From an uncultured Alistipes sp. (GTDB taxonomy: Bacteria; Bacteroidota; Bacteroidia; Bacteroidales; Rikenellaceae): a stretch of DNA of 64,000 nucleotides. A program made the position numbers and the translations under genes. The DNA lies in contig CAAGGL010000024.1 in the NCBI GenBank assembly GCA_900769405.1, positions 355,588-419,587 on the forward strand, read 5' to 3'. Below the pieces are notes generated by a model, which was not told where the DNA came from, did no database searches, and saw only the letters and a list, made by a program, of their open reading frames with translations. Of this stretch, positions 53,046 through 61,904 are shown one piece after another (the stretch's first letter is position 1; every line of letters starts with the position of its first letter).

Positions 53046-54332
53046 TTACTTGCGCAGAGTAAATTCAAATCTGAGACCGCCTTCGGGTCGATTCGCGACA
53101 TTGATCACTCCACCGTGGAACTGAACCGCGTGTTTGACAATCGCCAACCCCAATCCTGTGCCACCCATTCGGCGCGAGCGACCTTTATCGATGCGGTAGA
53201 ATCGCTCGAACAGACGAGGTAGTTGCTTCTCTTCAATACCACAGCCATCATCCTCAAAACGAATCTTACACATCTTATCGCTATTTTCAAGCAACGAAAT
53301 ATAGATATTCTTACCGCCCGAATAAGCAATAGCATTTTCGGTAAGGTTGCGGAAGATAGAGCCTATCAGTGAGAGATTGCCCTCGATAACGACCTGCTCG
53401 TTAAAATCAGTATGTAGCGTAAATCGCTCCTCTTCGGGCATTATCTCCAACTCATCGGCCACTTCGGCTATGATATTATTTATTGTTACGCGTTCCCTGC
53501 CTATATGCTGACTTCCATCCTCCATACGTGTGATGAGTGATACATCTCGCAGCAGTCGGCGCAGGCGCTCCGTATTGGCATAGCATCTTTCAATAAGCTC
53601 TTGGCGTTTCTCCTCGCTGAGGTCGATTCCCGAAAGGAGCGTTTCAAGGCACACTTGAATGGATGCTACGGGGGTCTTTAATTCGTGGTTAATGTTATTT
53701 GTCAGCTGTCGTTTGAGGCGATTTCGCTCTTGTTCAGCCTCGTAGCGATTGACACGTTCGATATCTTTGCCAAGTTTGCGAGTTGTAAAAAATGCTACGA
53801 TACTCATCACAAGCGTAATTGAGATCATCACGACAAGAAATGACCAATCTGCTTCGAGCAGGTCTTGTAGAGTGCTTGAATATGGTATAGCAGTACGAAC
53901 TACAACTCGTTCTCCTCGTGTTGCAGAGTAGAAATATTCTCGTCCATCACTCGTGGATTGTCGACTGATATTATATCCTGAGCCCCTCTCCAACGCATTG
54001 GCTACCTCCGGACGATTTCGGTGGTTGTCGAGCGAATCGGGCGAGATGATATTATCGTACACCACAGCTCCCGAAAGCGTAATGATCGAAATTCGCAACT
54101 CGTCAAAAGGTTTGTCGTGTGTCGCAATATAATCTTCAAATGGGTCACCCGCCTCGACGGATGTAATCAGATGTTGATTATACTGTTGCAGCTGCGTATT
54201 CAAGAACTCGGACTTATACTCTTTCTCTCTAATATATTGAAACCCGATAAAGCAGAGGACCATTGCCCACGAGAAGGCAATAATCTGCACAAATAGTCGC
54301 TTGTGGTATGATATTTTAATCGCGGAAGCCAT
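53046..54332 (-). CDS. phoR: Sensor histidine kinase, PhoR-like
   Basis: A 428-residue membrane kinase. TM1 (LFVQIIAFSWAMVLCFIGF, residues about 13-31) and TM2 (FLVVMISITLVMSIVAFF, about 150-168) bracket a periplasmic sensor of about 120 residues. HisKA has the phospho-acceptor in NHELKTPVAS; the ATPase domain shows NLTENAIAYS, DDGCGIEEKQ and GGTGLGLAIVKHAV. ATG 54332 is chosen over a TTG two codons upstream; it overlaps the response regulator stop by 17 bases. The Pho name rests on the neighbouring pst operon. Confidence 0.88.
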   Translation of the reverse strand: MASAIKISYHKRLFVQIIAFSWAMVLCFIGFQYIREKEYKSEFLNTQLQQYNQHLITSVEAGDPFEDYIATHDKPFDELRISIITLSGAVVYDNIISPDSLDNHRNRPEVANALERGSGYNISRQSTSDGREYFYSATRGERVVVRTAIPYSSTLQDLLEADWSFLVVMISITLVMSIVAFFTTRKLGKDIERVNRYEAEQERNRLKRQLTNNINHELKTPVASIQVCLETLLSGIDLSEEKRQELIERCYANTERLRRLLRDVSLITRMEDGSQHIGRERVTINNIIAEVADELEIMPEEERFTLHTDFNEQVVIEGNLSLIGSIFRNLTENAIAYSGGKNIYISLLENSDKMCKIRFEDDGCGIEEKQLPRLFERFYRIDKGRSRRMGGTGLGLAIVKHAVQFHGGVINVANRPEGGLRFEFTLRK

Positions 54333-55014
54333 AGCCAAAACCTGAACGTGTCACAATATAGGAGCCGTATGCCCCGATCTTCGAGCGTACGCGGGTGATA
54401 TTAACATCAATGGTGCGGTCTAATACCACCACTTCGTCGCTCCATACGTGGTTTAAGATCTGCTCTCGCGAGAGAATCTTACCTCGGTGCGAGACCAAGT
54501 AGACTAAAAGTTCAAACTCCTTTCTTGCAAGTTTTACCTCGACGCCATCCACCGTGCAACGCTTAAACTCCAAGTCGAGTCGAAGACCCTCAACTTGAAG
54601 GATATTTGGCTTCTCGATAGGTGTCGCGTTGCTATTGTGTTTGCTTGTACGACGCAATACGCTCTTCACACGAGCGATCACATTGCGGATTGTATAGGGT
54701 TTCATAATGTAGTCGTCAGCACCGAGATTGAGTCCCATAACCATATCGTCTTCGGTGTCGCGCGCGGTACAGAAGATAATAGGAATATCGGCAGTCAGAA
54801 CATCAGCTTTGAGCATCTTGGCCATCTTGACTCCGCTTATCTCCCCCATCATTATATCGAGAAGGATCAGCGAATATTGTTTAAGATCAAGGGTTAAGGC
54901 CTGTTCGGCACTGAAAGCGATATCAACGTCATAGCCCTCATTTTCGAGATTGAGTTTCAAGACCTCACACAGAGTCTCCTCATCATCGACAATTAAAATT
55001 CGATCTACGGCCAT
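54316..55014 (-). CDS. phoB: OmpR/PhoB-type response regulator
   Basis: A 232-residue regulator: receiver domain with acidic pocket VDDEE, phospho-acceptor in LILLDIMMG, and IMKPYT (Lys); then an OmpR winged-helix domain (LARKEFELLVYLVSHRGKIL, VVVLDRTIDVNITRVRSKIG). ATG 55014 (MAVDRILIVDD) is chosen over a start 9 residues upstream. It is divergent from pstS across 190 bp that holds a phased repeat at the pstS promoter, which this protein probably binds (inference). Confidence 0.9.
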   Translation of the reverse strand: MAVDRILIVDDEETLCEVLKLNLENEGYDVDIAFSAEQALTLDLKQYSLILLDIMMGEISGVKMAKMLKADVLTADIPIIFCTARDTEDDMVMGLNLGADDYIMKPYTIRNVIARVKSVLRRTSKHNSNATPIEKPNILQVEGLRLDLEFKRCTVDGVEVKLARKEFELLVYLVSHRGKILSREQILNHVWSDEVVVLDRTIDVNITRVRSKIGAYGSYIVTRSGFGYGFRD

Positions 55015-55038
55015 ATACCTTAAAATATAATTTCGATG

Positions 55039-55046
55039 CAAAATTA
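55039..55046 (-). promoter_or_regulatory. -7 element of the regulator/kinase operon
   Basis: TAATTTTG on the minus strand 24 bases before the regulator start; no TTTG at the expected distance. Confidence 0.5.
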
Positions 55047-55119
55047 CGCATAATAGTTTACTCTGTTATCGTCCCAGACAAGATTTAATAAAAATGTAAT
55101 ATTTTTCTCGGGATCGGCA

Positions 55120-55163
55120 TTTAACCAAAGCCTAACTTTTTTGAAACATTTATGAAACTTTAT
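55120..55163 (+). promoter_or_regulatory. Phased direct repeat upstream of pstS (candidate Pho box)
   Basis: Four hexamers start exactly 11 bp apart: TTTAAC (55120), CCTAAC (55131), TGAAAC (55142), TGAAAC (55153). Each has the form nn(T/A)AAC with a 5-bp spacer. They span the -33 region of the pstS promoter. PhoB-type proteins bind direct repeats with an 11-bp period as head-to-tail dimers, so this is a good candidate operator. No experimental motif for this genus is known to me. Confidence 0.65.
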
Positions 55164-55168
55164 CGCAA

Positions 55169-55176
55169 TACTTTTG
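55169..55176 (+). promoter_or_regulatory. -7 element of the pstS promoter
   Basis: TACTTTTG, 29 bases before the pstS ATG; the -33 position is occupied by the phased repeat rather than TTTG, as in activator-dependent promoters. Confidence 0.65.
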
Positions 55177-55204
55177 CCGTAACAAATTTTCAAAGAGAAT
55201 AGTT

Positions 55205-56266
55205 ATGAATAAGATTTTTTCAGCCGTAATTACAGTCGCACTCGCCCTTGCAGCTGTCTCGTGTGGTGGCAATGCGACGAATGGTGGTCGTGAGGCTCAG
55301 GAGCTTTCGGGTGCTGGTGCGACGTTTCCTCTCCCCTTTTACAATGTTGTTTTTGAGCAGTTTGCCGAGGTGAATGGCGATGCAGTAGCATACGGTGGCA
55401 TTGGCTCAGGTGGTGGCGTGCGCAACTTACGTGATAAGATTGTGGATTTTGCCGGTAGCGATGCCTTCCTCACTGAGACTGAGATGGTCGAGATGCCTGA
55501 GGTAATTCATATTCCGACCTGTATGGGCGCTGTGGTTGTAGCCTATAATCTCGACGGCGTTGAGGAGTTGAAACTCTCGGGCGAAGTTATCGCAGACATC
55601 TTTGCTGGCAATATCAAAATGTGGAACGATGAGCGTTTGGTGACACTCAATCCCGACGTAAAACTCCCTGCTGAGGCCATCATCCCTGTATTCCGCTCTG
55701 ACGGCTCGGGTACGACATTCGTCTTCACCGACTATTTGACAAAGGTAAGCCCAATGTGGAAAGAGAAGTTCGGCGCAGGCAAGTCTGTAAACTTCCCTTC
55801 TGGTCAGGCTGCCAAGGGTAACCCCGGTGTAGCTGGCGTAGTCAAGCAGACCAAGAACTCTATCGGCTATGTCGGTTCGGAGTATGCCTTTGCGCAGAAG
55901 ATCCCTTGCGCTCGAATTCAGAATATGCGTGGCGAGTTTGTTCTTCCGTCATCTGCAACCATATCGGCTGCTGCTTCGGGTGAGATCCCTGCCGATACTC
56001 GTTGCTCAATCACCAATGCCGATGCTGCGGGAGCATACCCCATTTCGACATTCACTTGGATGATTCTCTACAAGGAACAGAACTACTCTGACCGCTCGAA
56101 GGAGCAAGCTCAGGCTACACTCGACCTTGTGCAGTATATCCTCTCAGACGAGGCACAGAACATCACTTCGGAGGTACACTATGCACCGCTCCCGGCAAAG
56201 GCAAAGGAACTGAGCATCGCCAACTTGAAGAGTGTAACTTACGACGGAGTAGCAATCCTGCAATAA
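55205..56266 (+). CDS. pstS: Phosphate ABC transporter substrate-binding lipoprotein
   Basis: A 353-residue phosphate-binding protein. Signal peptide with lipobox (ALALAAVSC). Phosphate-binding motifs: GAGATFPLPFYNVVFEQF, YGGIGSGGGVRNL, DFAGSDAFLTE and FRSDGSGTTFVFTDYL. It delivers inorganic phosphate to the PstCA channel. Normal length. First gene of pstSCAB-mgsA, preceded by a candidate Pho box. Confidence 0.96.
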   Translation: MNKIFSAVITVALALAAVSCGGNATNGGREAQELSGAGATFPLPFYNVVFEQFAEVNGDAVAYGGIGSGGGVRNLRDKIVDFAGSDAFLTETEMVEMPEVIHIPTCMGAVVVAYNLDGVEELKLSGEVIADIFAGNIKMWNDERLVTLNPDVKLPAEAIIPVFRSDGSGTTFVFTDYLTKVSPMWKEKFGAGKSVNFPSGQAAKGNPGVAGVVKQTKNSIGYVGSEYAFAQKIPCARIQNMRGEFVLPSSATISAAASGEIPADTRCSITNADAAGAYPISTFTWMILYKEQNYSDRSKEQAQATLDLVQYILSDEAQNITSEVHYAPLPAKAKELSIANLKSVTYDGVAILQ

Positions 56267-56275
56267 GCAAAAACG

Positions 56276-57133
56276 ATGAACGACAAGCTATATCGAGGAA
56301 TCCTATTTTTAGCGGCACTCATTATGCCGATAGTGTGCGGGGGCGTGGTCTACGCCCTCGTCACTGACGCATACGAGGCATTTGAACACTTCGGGTTCTT
56401 CAAGTTCCTCACTTCGTCAGAGTGGAGCTACACCGAAGGTGCCGAACAGTATGGAGCCTTGCCCTTCATCACGGGTACGCTGATGACTACGCTGCTGGCT
56501 CTGATCTTCTGCATCCCCTTCTCACTCCCCGTGGCGTTGTTCGTGGGTGAGTACTTCAAAGGCACAAAGGTGGCAGCCGTGTTGAGCACCATAACCGACC
56601 TATTGGCGGGTATTCCCTCAATCATTTATGGCCTATGGGGCTTCTACACCTTACGACCGATTATTATGGCGCTCGATATATCGCCACAAGGCTCGGGTAT
56701 CCTCACTGCCTCGTTGGTCTTGGCGATTATGATTATCCCCTACGCCGCATCGCTCAGTGCTGAGTTTATCAAGATGGTTCCAAACGACCTGAAAGAAGGT
56801 GCATACAGCCTTGGAGCAACGCGAGCGGAGGTCATCCGCAAGGTGGTATTCCCTGTTGCGGGCTCGGGTATCTTCTCGTCGTATGTACTGGCTATTGGTC
56901 GTGCCTTGGGCGAAACGATGACCGTGACGATGCTCATCGGTAATACCAACAACATTCCCGATTCGATCACCTCAACGGGTAATTCGATGGCATCAATCAT
57001 TGCCAACCAATTTGGCGAGGCCGATGGTCTGCGACTCTCATCTCTCATTGCCATAGGACTTGTACTGTTTCTTATCACAGCCGCAATCAATATGGTTGGT
57101 AAAATAATGATTAAACGAGCAAGAATAGTGTAG
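56276..57133 (+). CDS. pstC: Phosphate ABC transporter permease PstC
   Basis: A 285-residue inner-membrane permease with six predicted helices. The EAA loop contacting PstB is EGAYSLGATRAEVIRKVVFP (residues about 178-197). Conserved LLAGIPSIIYGLWGFYTL and GRALGETMTVTML are present. It starts 9 bases after pstS and ends 1 base before pstA. Confidence 0.95.
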   Translation: MNDKLYRGILFLAALIMPIVCGGVVYALVTDAYEAFEHFGFFKFLTSSEWSYTEGAEQYGALPFITGTLMTTLLALIFCIPFSLPVALFVGEYFKGTKVAAVLSTITDLLAGIPSIIYGLWGFYTLRPIIMALDISPQGSGILTASLVLAIMIIPYAASLSAEFIKMVPNDLKEGAYSLGATRAEVIRKVVFPVAGSGIFSSYVLAIGRALGETMTVTMLIGNTNNIPDSITSTGNSMASIIANQFGEADGLRLSSLIAIGLVLFLITAAINMVGKIMIKRARIV

Positions 57134-57134
57134 T

Positions 57135-58001
57135 ATGAATAGATTAAGACTAAAAAATCGCTTGGTTAAGGACAAACTTATGCTATGGGGCGTATGCCTT
57201 CTTGCCGCTCTTACAGCCGTACCGCTACTTGCCATTTTGGGCGAGGTGCTGCTTAAAGGTTATGACCAGCTCTCGTGGTCGTTCTTTACCGAGCCTACAC
57301 CTACGGCATATAAGGCGATGAAGGCTATCGAGGCGGGCGAACCTATCCCTGGCGGTATTGCAAATGGTATTGTTGGCACGATGATAATGCTCGGTATGGC
57401 GGTTGTTGTTGCTGTGCCTGTGGGTATCTTGTGCGGTGCATTCTTGGCAGAGAATAGCAAGAATCGTTTTGCACAGGTGGTAAGCTATTTGACTGACCTT
57501 TTGCAGGGTACGCCATCTGTGATTATCGGTATCATCACCTATATTTGGGTTGTTGTTCCAATGAAGGGGTATTCGGCAATCGCTGGTAGTGTGGCACTAT
57601 GTATTATGATGCTCCCGCTCATTATTCGCTCGACCGAAGAGACACTGAAAATTCTCCCTGCATCGCTTAGAGAGGCAGGATTGGCATTGGGTGGCAATAA
57701 GGCTCGTGTAATGATGAAAGTGCAGCTACCCGCAGCCTTCGGTGGTATCTTTACGGGTGTATTGCTCGCTATCTCACGAGTGATTGGTGAGACCGCACCG
57801 CTGATGTTTACTGCACTTGGTTGCTCGCTTATACGCTTCTCTATCGACAAGCCTATCTCGGCCGTACCTCTGCTTATATGGGAGTTCTTCAACGACCCTA
57901 ACCTACAAGAACTTATTTGGGGAGCATCGCTTTTCCTCTTGTTGTTCGTACTTACATTAAACCTTACCGCTAAATATCTTGCAAAGAAATGGAATCAGTA
58001 A
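57135..58001 (+). CDS. pstA: Phosphate ABC transporter permease PstA
   Basis: A 288-residue permease, partner of PstC. Features: LLQGTPSVIIGIITYIW, the EAA loop SLREAGLALGGNKARVMMKV and SRVIGETAPLMFTALG. Six helices predicted. Its end overlaps pstB by 13 bases, suggesting coupled translation. Confidence 0.95.
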   Translation: MNRLRLKNRLVKDKLMLWGVCLLAALTAVPLLAILGEVLLKGYDQLSWSFFTEPTPTAYKAMKAIEAGEPIPGGIANGIVGTMIMLGMAVVVAVPVGILCGAFLAENSKNRFAQVVSYLTDLLQGTPSVIIGIITYIWVVVPMKGYSAIAGSVALCIMMLPLIIRSTEETLKILPASLREAGLALGGNKARVMMKVQLPAAFGGIFTGVLLAISRVIGETAPLMFTALGCSLIRFSIDKPISAVPLLIWEFFNDPNLQELIWGASLFLLLFVLTLNLTAKYLAKKWNQ

Positions 58002-58756
58002 AACCTATATTGGAGTTTAAGAAGACTTGCGTATCATATACCAAGCAGACAATGGCTGTGAAATATGTATCGGCAGCCATTGAACGCAATACTATCACGG
58101 CTATTATGGGACCTTCGGGCTGTGGTAAATCGACACTTCTGCGTGCCGTAAATCTTATGCACAACCTCTATCCGAATATCCGTGTCGATGGCGAAATCCT
58201 GCTCAATGGCGAGAATATCCTTGCGATGGAGCCTATCGATGTGCGTCGTCGTGTGGGTATGGTCTTCCAGCGTCCTGCACCATTCCCCACGATGAGCATC
58301 TACGACAATGTACTTTCGGGCTTTGCGCTTAACGGCATCAAACTCTCAAAGGCAGAGAAGGATGCCACCGTAGAGCGTTGCTTGAAGAGCGTTGCATTGT
58401 GGGAAGAGGTAAAGGATGTGTTGAATAAGAAGGGTACATTCCTCTCTGGCGGTCAGCAGCAGCGTTTGTGTATCGCTCGTGCCTTGGCTATGAAACCTGA
58501 TGTTCTGTTGATGGACGAACCCACATCGGCACTCGACCCTATCGCAACAAAGCACATTGAGGAGCTACTCTTAGAGTTACAGAAGGAGGTAACGATCCTT
58601 ATCGTTACTCACAATATGGGACAGGCAAGACGTATCTCGTCGAAGTCGATGTTTATGTATTTAGGCGAGCTTGTCGAGTATGGCGACACCGAAACGATGT
58701 TCACCAACCCCACAGACGAACGTACCAAGGCCTATCTGACGGGCAAAATGGGTTAA
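57989..58756 (+). CDS. pstB: Phosphate ABC transporter ATP-binding protein
   Basis: A 255-residue ABC ATPase: Walker A GPSGCGKSTLLR, Q-loop MVFQRPAPFP, signature LSGGQQQRLCIA, Walker B VLLMDEPTSALDP, switch His in IVTHNMGQA. It powers PstSCA. No phoU gene follows, unlike many pst operons; mgsA is next. Confidence 0.96.
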   Translation: MESVKPILEFKKTCVSYTKQTMAVKYVSAAIERNTITAIMGPSGCGKSTLLRAVNLMHNLYPNIRVDGEILLNGENILAMEPIDVRRRVGMVFQRPAPFPTMSIYDNVLSGFALNGIKLSKAEKDATVERCLKSVALWEEVKDVLNKKGTFLSGGQQQRLCIARALAMKPDVLLMDEPTSALDPIATKHIEELLLELQKEVTILIVTHNMGQARRISSKSMFMYLGELVEYGDTETMFTNPTDERTKAYLTGKMG

Positions 58757-58825
58757 TGAGCATTATCGATCTCCCTTTTAACAAAAATTTAACACCTCCC
58801 CAATATCAAGAAAGCAATCTTTCAC

Positions 58826-58833
58826 TATTTTTG
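58826..58833 (+). promoter_or_regulatory. Possible -7 element before mgsA
   Basis: TATTTTTG, 49 bases before the mgsA ATG, in the 125-base pstB-mgsA gap. No clear -33 element; it could allow independent mgsA expression. Confidence 0.4.
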
Positions 58834-58881
58834 TACTGGATTTATGAGGAAAATGATTTAGAAGAAAAAGAAGAAAGATTT

Positions 58882-59355
58882 ATGGAGAAGAGATTAACGG
58901 TAGCGCTTGTTGCGCACGATGCAATGAAGCACGACCTGGCTGAGTGGGTCGCGTGGAATTGGGAGAAGTTGTTATCGCACCGCCTAATTTGTACAGGAAC
59001 TACGGGACGTATCGTAGCCGAGACCCTTATGGAGCGTCGCGGCAAAGATTCTGCGCATACAAGATTTGACATTACGATGCTTAAATCGGGTCCGCTGGGC
59101 GGCGACCAACAGTTAGGCGCGATGATCGCAAACAACGAGATCGACATATTGGTCTTTTTCTGGGATCCAATGTCGGCACAGCCTCACGATGTGGATGTCA
59201 AAGCACTGCTTCGTTTGGCAACGCTGTACAATGTCCCAACGGCAATCAACCGTTCGTCTGCGGACTTTATAATCTCATCATCGCTGATGGCTCACGCAGA
59301 CTACAAGCCCGTCATTAAGGACTACACATCGTATATACAGCGAACCGTCAAGTAA
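58882..59355 (+). CDS. mgsA: Methylglyoxal synthase
   Basis: A 157-residue enzyme converting dihydroxyacetone phosphate to methylglyoxal and inorganic phosphate. Motifs: LVAHDAMKHDL, GTTGRIVAETL, LKSGPLGGDQQLGAMI (catalytic Asp) and FFWDPMSAQPHDVDVKALL. ATG 58882 is chosen over an ATG at 58756, since the family starts just before the VAHD motif. The enzyme is classically inhibited by phosphate, so its place after pstB links DHAP overflow to phosphate supply. Confidence 0.95.
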   Translation: MEKRLTVALVAHDAMKHDLAEWVAWNWEKLLSHRLICTGTTGRIVAETLMERRGKDSAHTRFDITMLKSGPLGGDQQLGAMIANNEIDILVFFWDPMSAQPHDVDVKALLRLATLYNVPTAINRSSADFIISSSLMAHADYKPVIKDYTSYIQRTVK

Positions 59356-59383
59356 CCCATACCGCTTTGATCGGAACAATACG

Positions 59384-59409
59384 GCATACCAATTAGGTAT
59401 GCTTTTTTT
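59384..59409 (+). terminator. Terminator after mgsA
   Basis: GCATACC (59384-59390) pairs with GGTATGC (59396-59402), followed by seven T residues. Confidence 0.85.
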
Positions 59410-59442
59410 GTGCTATTTTGTGACGTGCCAGCTATTCAGGGC

Positions 59443-59473
59443 TTGTTTGGTTGCTATATTTTTATTAACTTTG
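59443..59473 (+). promoter_or_regulatory. Promoter of galK-galE-nucleotidyltransferase
   Basis: TTG (59443-59445), 20 bp, TAACTTTG (59466-59473). It implies a leader of about 240 bases. Confidence 0.65.
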
Positions 59474-59479
59474 TAAGTT

Positions 59480-59718
59480 AAATCCTCTTTTTGCTCTTTG
59501 CAAAAGAAACAAAATGGAGGCTATTTTCGTATATATGCAAGATTTCAATATGTAGATCCGGCGAACCACTCTATTGTTTTTTTGCAAAATGTAGATATTT
59601 CTTGAAGTAGGATTTGAAGTAGTTGATAATTTCTTACAAAAAACTGACGTTGGCTGAGAACCTTTTGTTATGTACTAAATGATACCGTAAAACAATAACA
59701 AACTAACAATAAACTACT
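59480..59718 (+). other. Long untranslated leader of the gal operon
   Basis: About 240 bases without a supported gene. It contains a 9-bp direct repeat TTGAAGTAG at 59602-59610 and 59614-59622 (12-bp period) and a 13-codon open frame from 59514 with no clear ribosome site. It could carry an operator or a structured RNA; no known riboswitch class was recognised. Confidence 0.45.
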
Positions 59719-60858
59719 ATGAAGCTAAGAGAGAATATCAGTGACAAATTCTTGGCACTATTTGGCAAATCAGGCAGTGTCTATGCTTCGGCAGGACGCA
59801 TTAATCTTATCGGCGAACATACCGACTACAACGGAGGCTTTGTCTTCCCCGGTGCTATCGACAAGGTGATTATGGCCGAAATTCTCCCCAACGGCACCGA
59901 CACAATCAACATATTCTCTATTGACATAGACGAGGAGGCCCACTTCGGCTTTAACGAGGATAACGCGCCCTCGCAGCCGTGGGCACGCTACATCTTCGGC
60001 GTTTGTCGCGAAATCCTTAAACGTGGAGGCATAGTTAAGGGTTTTGATGCGGTTTTTGCTGGCAATGTACCTCTGGGTGCAGGTTTGAGCTCGTCGGCAG
60101 CCTTGGAGTCTTGCTTTGCTTATGCGCTCAACGACCTCTTCAACGATAATAGCATCAACAAGTTTGAACTTGCCCGTATTGGACAGTCTACCGAACACAA
60201 CTATTGTGGCGTAAACTGCGGCATTATGGATCAGTTCGCATCGGTTATGGGTCAGCAAGGTAAACTGATGCGCTTGGATTGCCGCTCGATGGAGTTCGAA
60301 TACTTCCCGTTCGAACCCGAGGAGTATGAGCTGATTTTGGTAGATTCGCGCGTTAAGCACGAACTTGCCGATTCGCCATACAACAAGCGCCGTCAGTCGT
60401 GTGAGCGTGTAGCCAAGCGCCTTGGTTTGGAGACCCTCCGAGATGCAACGATGGATATGCTCGCAAATATTCTTCCCGACATCACCGCCGAGGACTATTT
60501 TCGAGCTAAGTTCGTCATCGAGGAGAAGGAGCGTGTGCTTGCCGTGTGCGATGCTCTGAACCGTGGCGATTACCAGACCGTAGGTCAGAAGATGTACGAG
60601 ACTCACAACGGACTCTCGAAGGATTATGCCGTAAGTTGCGAGGAGCTCGACTTCTTAAATGATCTTGCCAAGGAGTGTGGCGTAACCGGTTCGCGTATTA
60701 TGGGTGGTGGCTTTGGCGGCTGCACCATCAACTTGGTTCGCAAGGATATGAGCGAGAAGTTCGTCGAGTGTGCCAAGCAGAGATTTAATGAAAAATATGG
60801 CCACGAGCCAAAGATATATCCCGTTGTGATTAGCGACGGAGCACGAAAACTTGAATAG
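59719..60858 (+). CDS. galK: Galactokinase
   Basis: A 379-residue GHMP kinase forming galactose 1-phosphate. Galactokinase signature GRINLIGEHTDYNGGFVFPG (residues about 26-45), GHMP ATP motif VPLGAGLSSSAALES, NYCGVNCGIMDQFAS and the C-terminal GSRIMGGGFGGCTINLV. First gene of a three-gene unit. Confidence 0.95.
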   Translation: MKLRENISDKFLALFGKSGSVYASAGRINLIGEHTDYNGGFVFPGAIDKVIMAEILPNGTDTINIFSIDIDEEAHFGFNEDNAPSQPWARYIFGVCREILKRGGIVKGFDAVFAGNVPLGAGLSSSAALESCFAYALNDLFNDNSINKFELARIGQSTEHNYCGVNCGIMDQFASVMGQQGKLMRLDCRSMEFEYFPFEPEEYELILVDSRVKHELADSPYNKRRQSCERVAKRLGLETLRDATMDMLANILPDITAEDYFRAKFVIEEKERVLAVCDALNRGDYQTVGQKMYETHNGLSKDYAVSCEELDFLNDLAKECGVTGSRIMGGGFGGCTINLVRKDMSEKFVECAKQRFNEKYGHEPKIYPVVISDGARKLE

Positions 60859-60862
60859 TAAT

Positions 60863-61894
60863 ATGGAAAGTAAAAAGAGTGTACTTATCTCCGGAGGTGC
60901 AGGCTACATCGGCTCGCACACTGCCGTGGAACTTATCAATGCCGGCTACGAGGTCGTTGTGATTGACAACCTCTCGAATTCGAGTAGCGATTCGATTGAC
61001 GGCATCGAGAAGATTACGGGCGTTAGACCTGCGTTTGAGGTTGTTGACACCTGCGACATCAAGCAACTTAAAGCCGTATTCGAGAACTACTCGTTCGACT
61101 CGGTTATCCACTTTGCTGCGTATAAAGCGGTCGGCGAGTCGATGACCCAGCCCCTCAAATACTATCAGAACAACCTCGTGTCGTTTATGAATATCGTAGA
61201 GTTGATGAAGGAGTATGGACGTCCCAATATCCTCTTCTCGTCGTCGGCTACGGTCTATGGCGATGCGGAGCAACTTCCCGTTACCGAACAGACACCACGT
61301 CAGCCGGCAGCCTCGCCATACGGCAACACCAAGCAGATTGCCGAGGATATTCTGCGAGATTGTTGCAGCGCATACGAGGGCCTTTATGGTATCGCTCTGA
61401 GATATTTCAACCCTATCGGTGCGCACCCATCGGCACTTATCGGCGAACTGCCTCGTGGAGTGCCCAACAATCTGGTTCCCTTTGTTACACAGACGGCAGC
61501 AGGTATTCGTGAGTGCCTGAGTGTCTTCGGTAGCGATTATGACACCCCCGATGGGACGTGCCTTAGAGACTATATCGATGTTGTCGATTTGGCGAAGGCG
61601 CACGTTGCAGCTGTCGCTCGTATGACCGAGGGCAAGATGGCAGAGAGCTACGAGATCTTCAATGTCGGCACGGGCTGTCCTGTATCGGTATTGGAGCTGC
61701 TTACAACTTTCGAGCGCGTTAACGACCTGAAATTGCCATATAAGATGGTGGATCGTCGTCTGGGAGATGTACCTGCCGTATGGGCCGAGACAACAAGAGC
61801 CAACGAGGTGCTGGGTTGGAAGGCCGAGCGCACTCTTGAAGAGACTCTGATGTCTGCTTGGAAGTGGGAAAAGAGTGTGAGAAGCATTAAATAG
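60863..61894 (+). CDS. galE: UDP-glucose 4-epimerase
   Basis: A 343-residue short-chain dehydrogenase-family epimerase. NAD motif SGGAGYIGSHTAVEL; FAAYKAVGESMTQPLKYY; catalytic SSSATVYG and SPYGNTK (the YxxxK pair as Y-G-N-T-K); RYFNPIGAHPSALIGE. ATG 60863 is chosen over a TTG four codons upstream. It is 4 bases after galK and 10 before the nucleotidyltransferase ATG. Confidence 0.95.
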   Translation: MESKKSVLISGGAGYIGSHTAVELINAGYEVVVIDNLSNSSSDSIDGIEKITGVRPAFEVVDTCDIKQLKAVFENYSFDSVIHFAAYKAVGESMTQPLKYYQNNLVSFMNIVELMKEYGRPNILFSSSATVYGDAEQLPVTEQTPRQPAASPYGNTKQIAEDILRDCCSAYEGLYGIALRYFNPIGAHPSALIGELPRGVPNNLVPFVTQTAAGIRECLSVFGSDYDTPDGTCLRDYIDVVDLAKAHVAAVARMTEGKMAESYEIFNVGTGCPVSVLELLTTFERVNDLKLPYKMVDRRLGDVPAVWAETTRANEVLGWKAERTLEETLMSAWKWEKSVRSIK

Positions 61895-61904
61895 ATTGAA
61901 GTTT

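Noticed and set aside
59514..59555. A 13-codon leader peptide before galK
   Set aside because: There is no clear ribosome site and no codon pattern suggesting attenuation.
59650..59700. CTGAGA...TGATACCG in the galK leader resembling part of a TPP riboswitch
   Set aside because: The rest of the thiamine box and pairing helices are missing and the downstream genes are for galactose.
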